Assembly: GCA_947475525.1 (NCBI GenBank)
Contig: CANJMI010000008.1
Span: forward strand, 124,001 to 188,000
Direction: 5' to 3'
DNA from: Polyangiaceae bacterium
Lineage (GTDB): Bacteria; Myxococcota_A; Polyangia; Polyangiales; Polyangiaceae
DNA length: 64,000 bases
The position numbers and the translations under genes were made by a program. Every line of letters begins with the position of its first letter. Position 1 is the stretch's first letter. Below are positions 62,387-64,000 of the stretch, piece by piece. A model generated the notes under the pieces. That model searched no databases, had not been told where the DNA came from, and saw only the letters and a list, made by a program, of their open reading frames with translations.

Positions 62387-64000
62387 CGATTGCGGAAGCC
62401 GTCGGCAGGCCGAAGCGAAGCTGCGTACCAGCTCGGGATGATCGTCGCGAGCAAGCATATCAAGATCGCGATGCCCCCGGTGACGAGGAACTCCTGCGGT
62501 CTGACCAGCACGGGTAGCCGCGAGATAAAGTACACCTTGGGATCGAGCGGAAAGCCGTAAGCGAGCAGCCCCTTGCAGACCACGAGGCCGACGAGCAGCC
62601 CGAGCACCGTGCCGGAGATTCCGATGATGGCGCCTTGGTAGAGAAAGACGCGCAGGATGGCGAAGTCGGTCGCACCCATCGCCTTCAGCACGCTGATCTC
62701 TTTCTGCTTGTCGAGCACGACCATAATCAGGGTCGCGATGACCGTGAAGGCCGCGACGAAAATGATGATCGTGAGGACGGCGCTCATGCCCCATTGCTGG
62801 ATCGTGAGCGCGGTGAAAAGCCCGTGGTTGAGCTCTTCCCAGTCCATCGTGTGATAGAGGCCGTCTGGCAACATTCCGCCGATTTTGGCGGAAATCGCGC
62901 CCGCGCGCTCGATGTCATCGACCTTCATCTCGACGCCCGTGACGGTGTCGCCGTGATCGTAGAACTCCTGCGCCTCGTAGAGGTCCGTGTAGACGAGCTT
63001 GGAGTCGTACTGGTCGAAGCCAGCCTCAAACACCGCGATCACGCGGAAGCGCTTGGCGACGGGTTTCTTGATTTCTCCGTCGGAGAAACTGAAGCCAATC
63101 GTCGGCGAGGTGATGGTGATGCAGCCGCCGAGCTTCCACGTCGTCGAGCCGGTGGTTGCGTCATCCTGTGCAAGACCGAGGTTGCGAGCCAACGTCGCGC
63201 CGACGACGGCACCGGGCATCGCGGCGATCGCGCGAGCATTTTCGCAAGGGTCAGGGTCGAGCTCCGCCGGAATCACGTCTTCATCGGGGAGCGGAGCGAG
63301 CCCGCCGTCCGGACGAGGTGTGCGCGCCGGCCTTGGTTCGGGCCTGGCATCCGCCAGCGCACCCGGAACGGGCAGACGCCCTGCGCCGAGGTGGCCGAAC
63401 TCGTCGGGTAGCGCGCTCGGCGGGGCCGATGGAGCAGGCGACGCCGAGTGCGCATCATCCGGGGAAAAAGGTGACGCGGGGTCGTCATCGAAGAATGTCC
63501 GATACGAGTCTTTAGCGGCCGCAGGTCGGGCCTTCGAAGCCCTCAGGTTCTCGAGCGAACCCGCGACGATGTACTCGGGGAGGTCGAGCACGGGCTTCAG
63601 ACGGTCGAACCGCCCAGCCCACTCGTCACCGCCGGCCGGATGCACGCCGAGGCTCAAATTGGGGTCGACCCCTTTGACGAGGACGCCCGTCGCCGTGGAG
63701 CCACGGTGGGTTATCATCATCGGATTGATGCTAAACGGCGCGACACCAACGACGCCTTCGACGTCGGCGACCTTCTCCATAATTCCGCGGTATTCACGGA
63801 AGTTCGTCGAATATTTCAGGACGAGAACGTGCGCGTTCACGCCGAGGACCTTCGAGCGAAACTGCCGGTGAAAGCCGCCGGTGACGCTCATGATCGTCGC
63901 CAGCGCGGCGACCCCCAAAACCACACCCAGAATTGCGAACGCGGTACTGACGGAGATCGTTCCGCGCTTCTTCGAGCCCATGTAGCGGAGGGCGAGCTGC
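62383..64000 (-). CDS. LolC/LolE-family lipoprotein-releasing permease (5' end beyond window)
   Basis: An ABC-transporter permease of the lipoprotein-sorting LolCDE type, at least 538 residues. The frame is open to the window edge and reads QLALRY before MGSKKRGTISVSTAFAILGVVLGVAAL, as in LolC/E, where a start lies about 20 residues further upstream. Thus the ATG at 63981 is probably internal. The periplasmic domain contains a Pro/Ala-rich insertion of about 120 residues (DEFGHLGAGRLPVPG, then a Cys in DPDPCENA). Three C-terminal helices follow (SAVLTIIIFVAAFTVIATLI and two later ones). The ATPase LolD is not in the window. Confidence 0.9.
   Translation of the reverse strand, partial: QLALRYMGSKKRGTISVSTAFAILGVVLGVAALATIMSVTGGFHRQFRSKVLGVNAHVLVLKYSTNFREYRGIMEKVADVEGVVGVAPFSINPMMITHRGSTATGVLVKGVDPNLSLGVHPAGGDEWAGRFDRLKPVLDLPEYIVAGSLENLRASKARPAAAKDSYRTFFDDDPASPFSPDDAHSASPAPSAPPSALPDEFGHLGAGRLPVPGALADARPEPRPARTPRPDGGLAPLPDEDVIPAELDPDPCENARAIAAMPGAVVGATLARNLGLAQDDATTGSTTWKLGGCITITSPTIGFSFSDGEIKKPVAKRFRVIAVFEAGFDQYDSKLVYTDLYEAQEFYDHGDTVTGVEMKVDDIERAGAISAKIGGMLPDGLYHTMDWEELNHGLFTALTIQQWGMSAVLTIIIFVAAFTVIATLIMVVLDKQKEISVLKAMGATDFAILRVFLYQGAIIGISGTVLGLLVGLVVCKGLLAYGFPLDPKVYFISRLPVLVRPQEFLVTGGIAILICLLATIIPSWYAASLRPADGFRNR

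Overview
The window is a high-GC, gene-dense bacterial chromosome segment with no phage, IS element or CRISPR array. Abundant Ser/Thr kinases and kinase relics, hybrid histidine kinases, an FHA-GAF-AAA+ sigma-54 activator, many alanine/proline-rich lipoproteins, a KamA-type aminomutase and the co-occurrence of RNase E/G with RNase J suggest Myxococcota, probably class Polyangia. This is an inference from gene content; no rRNA or species marker is present.

Region by region. 1-4.8 kb: a stressosome cassette, with a globin-domain RsbR, an RsbS lacking both usual phospho-acceptors, the RsbT kinase, and a hybrid histidine kinase with two receivers and an Hpt domain that overlaps rsbT. 4.8-13 kb: tRNA-Cys, a DUF1232 protein, a Ser/Thr kinase with a coiled-coil tail, a polytopic sensor kinase, an esterase-like lipoprotein lacking the nucleophile serine, a small flagellar-rod-like protein, a hydrolase and a methyltransferase. 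13-16 kb: two paralogous short flagellins, each followed by a hairpin. 16-31 kb: a two-component pair, a LOG protein, an outer-membrane-like protein, a membrane-anchored pseudokinase, a nuclease/phosphatase-fold protein, a TPR lipoprotein, two secreted genes that look like the two halves of DUF4331, Kbl, and signal peptidase I. 31-35.6 kb: GpsA, a repeat-bearing envelope protein and the sigma-54 activator. 35.7-41.4 kb: a compact minus-strand operon rng-pilZ-ribE-ribB(A/X)-ribH-nusB; RNase E/G carries a huge acidic-repeat insertion inside its S1 domain, and the second half of RibBA has lost its zinc cysteines. 41.7-49.5 kb: a Cys-rich lipoprotein, a PPIase-kamA-pccB operon, pyrH, rpoZ, a methyltransferase and a phosphoesterase. 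49.6-64 kb: a thiolase, an RNase J/CHAD overlapping pair, B12-dependent ribonucleotide reductase with DnaA-box-like sites upstream, alanine racemase, a HelD-type helicase, a repeat-bearing membrane protein, and a LolC/E permease cut by the window edge.

The most noteworthy system is the stressosome. A heme-globin sensor appears to be wired through RsbT into a multistep phosphorelay kinase instead of an RsbU phosphatase and sigma-B, and its RsbS carries an aspartate at the position of the serine that RsbT phosphorylates in Bacillus. Other leads are the pseudokinase, the split DUF4331 pair, the RibBX-like enzyme, the S1-interrupting RNase E/G insertion and the flagellin pair. All functions are assigned by reading motifs; no database search was run.
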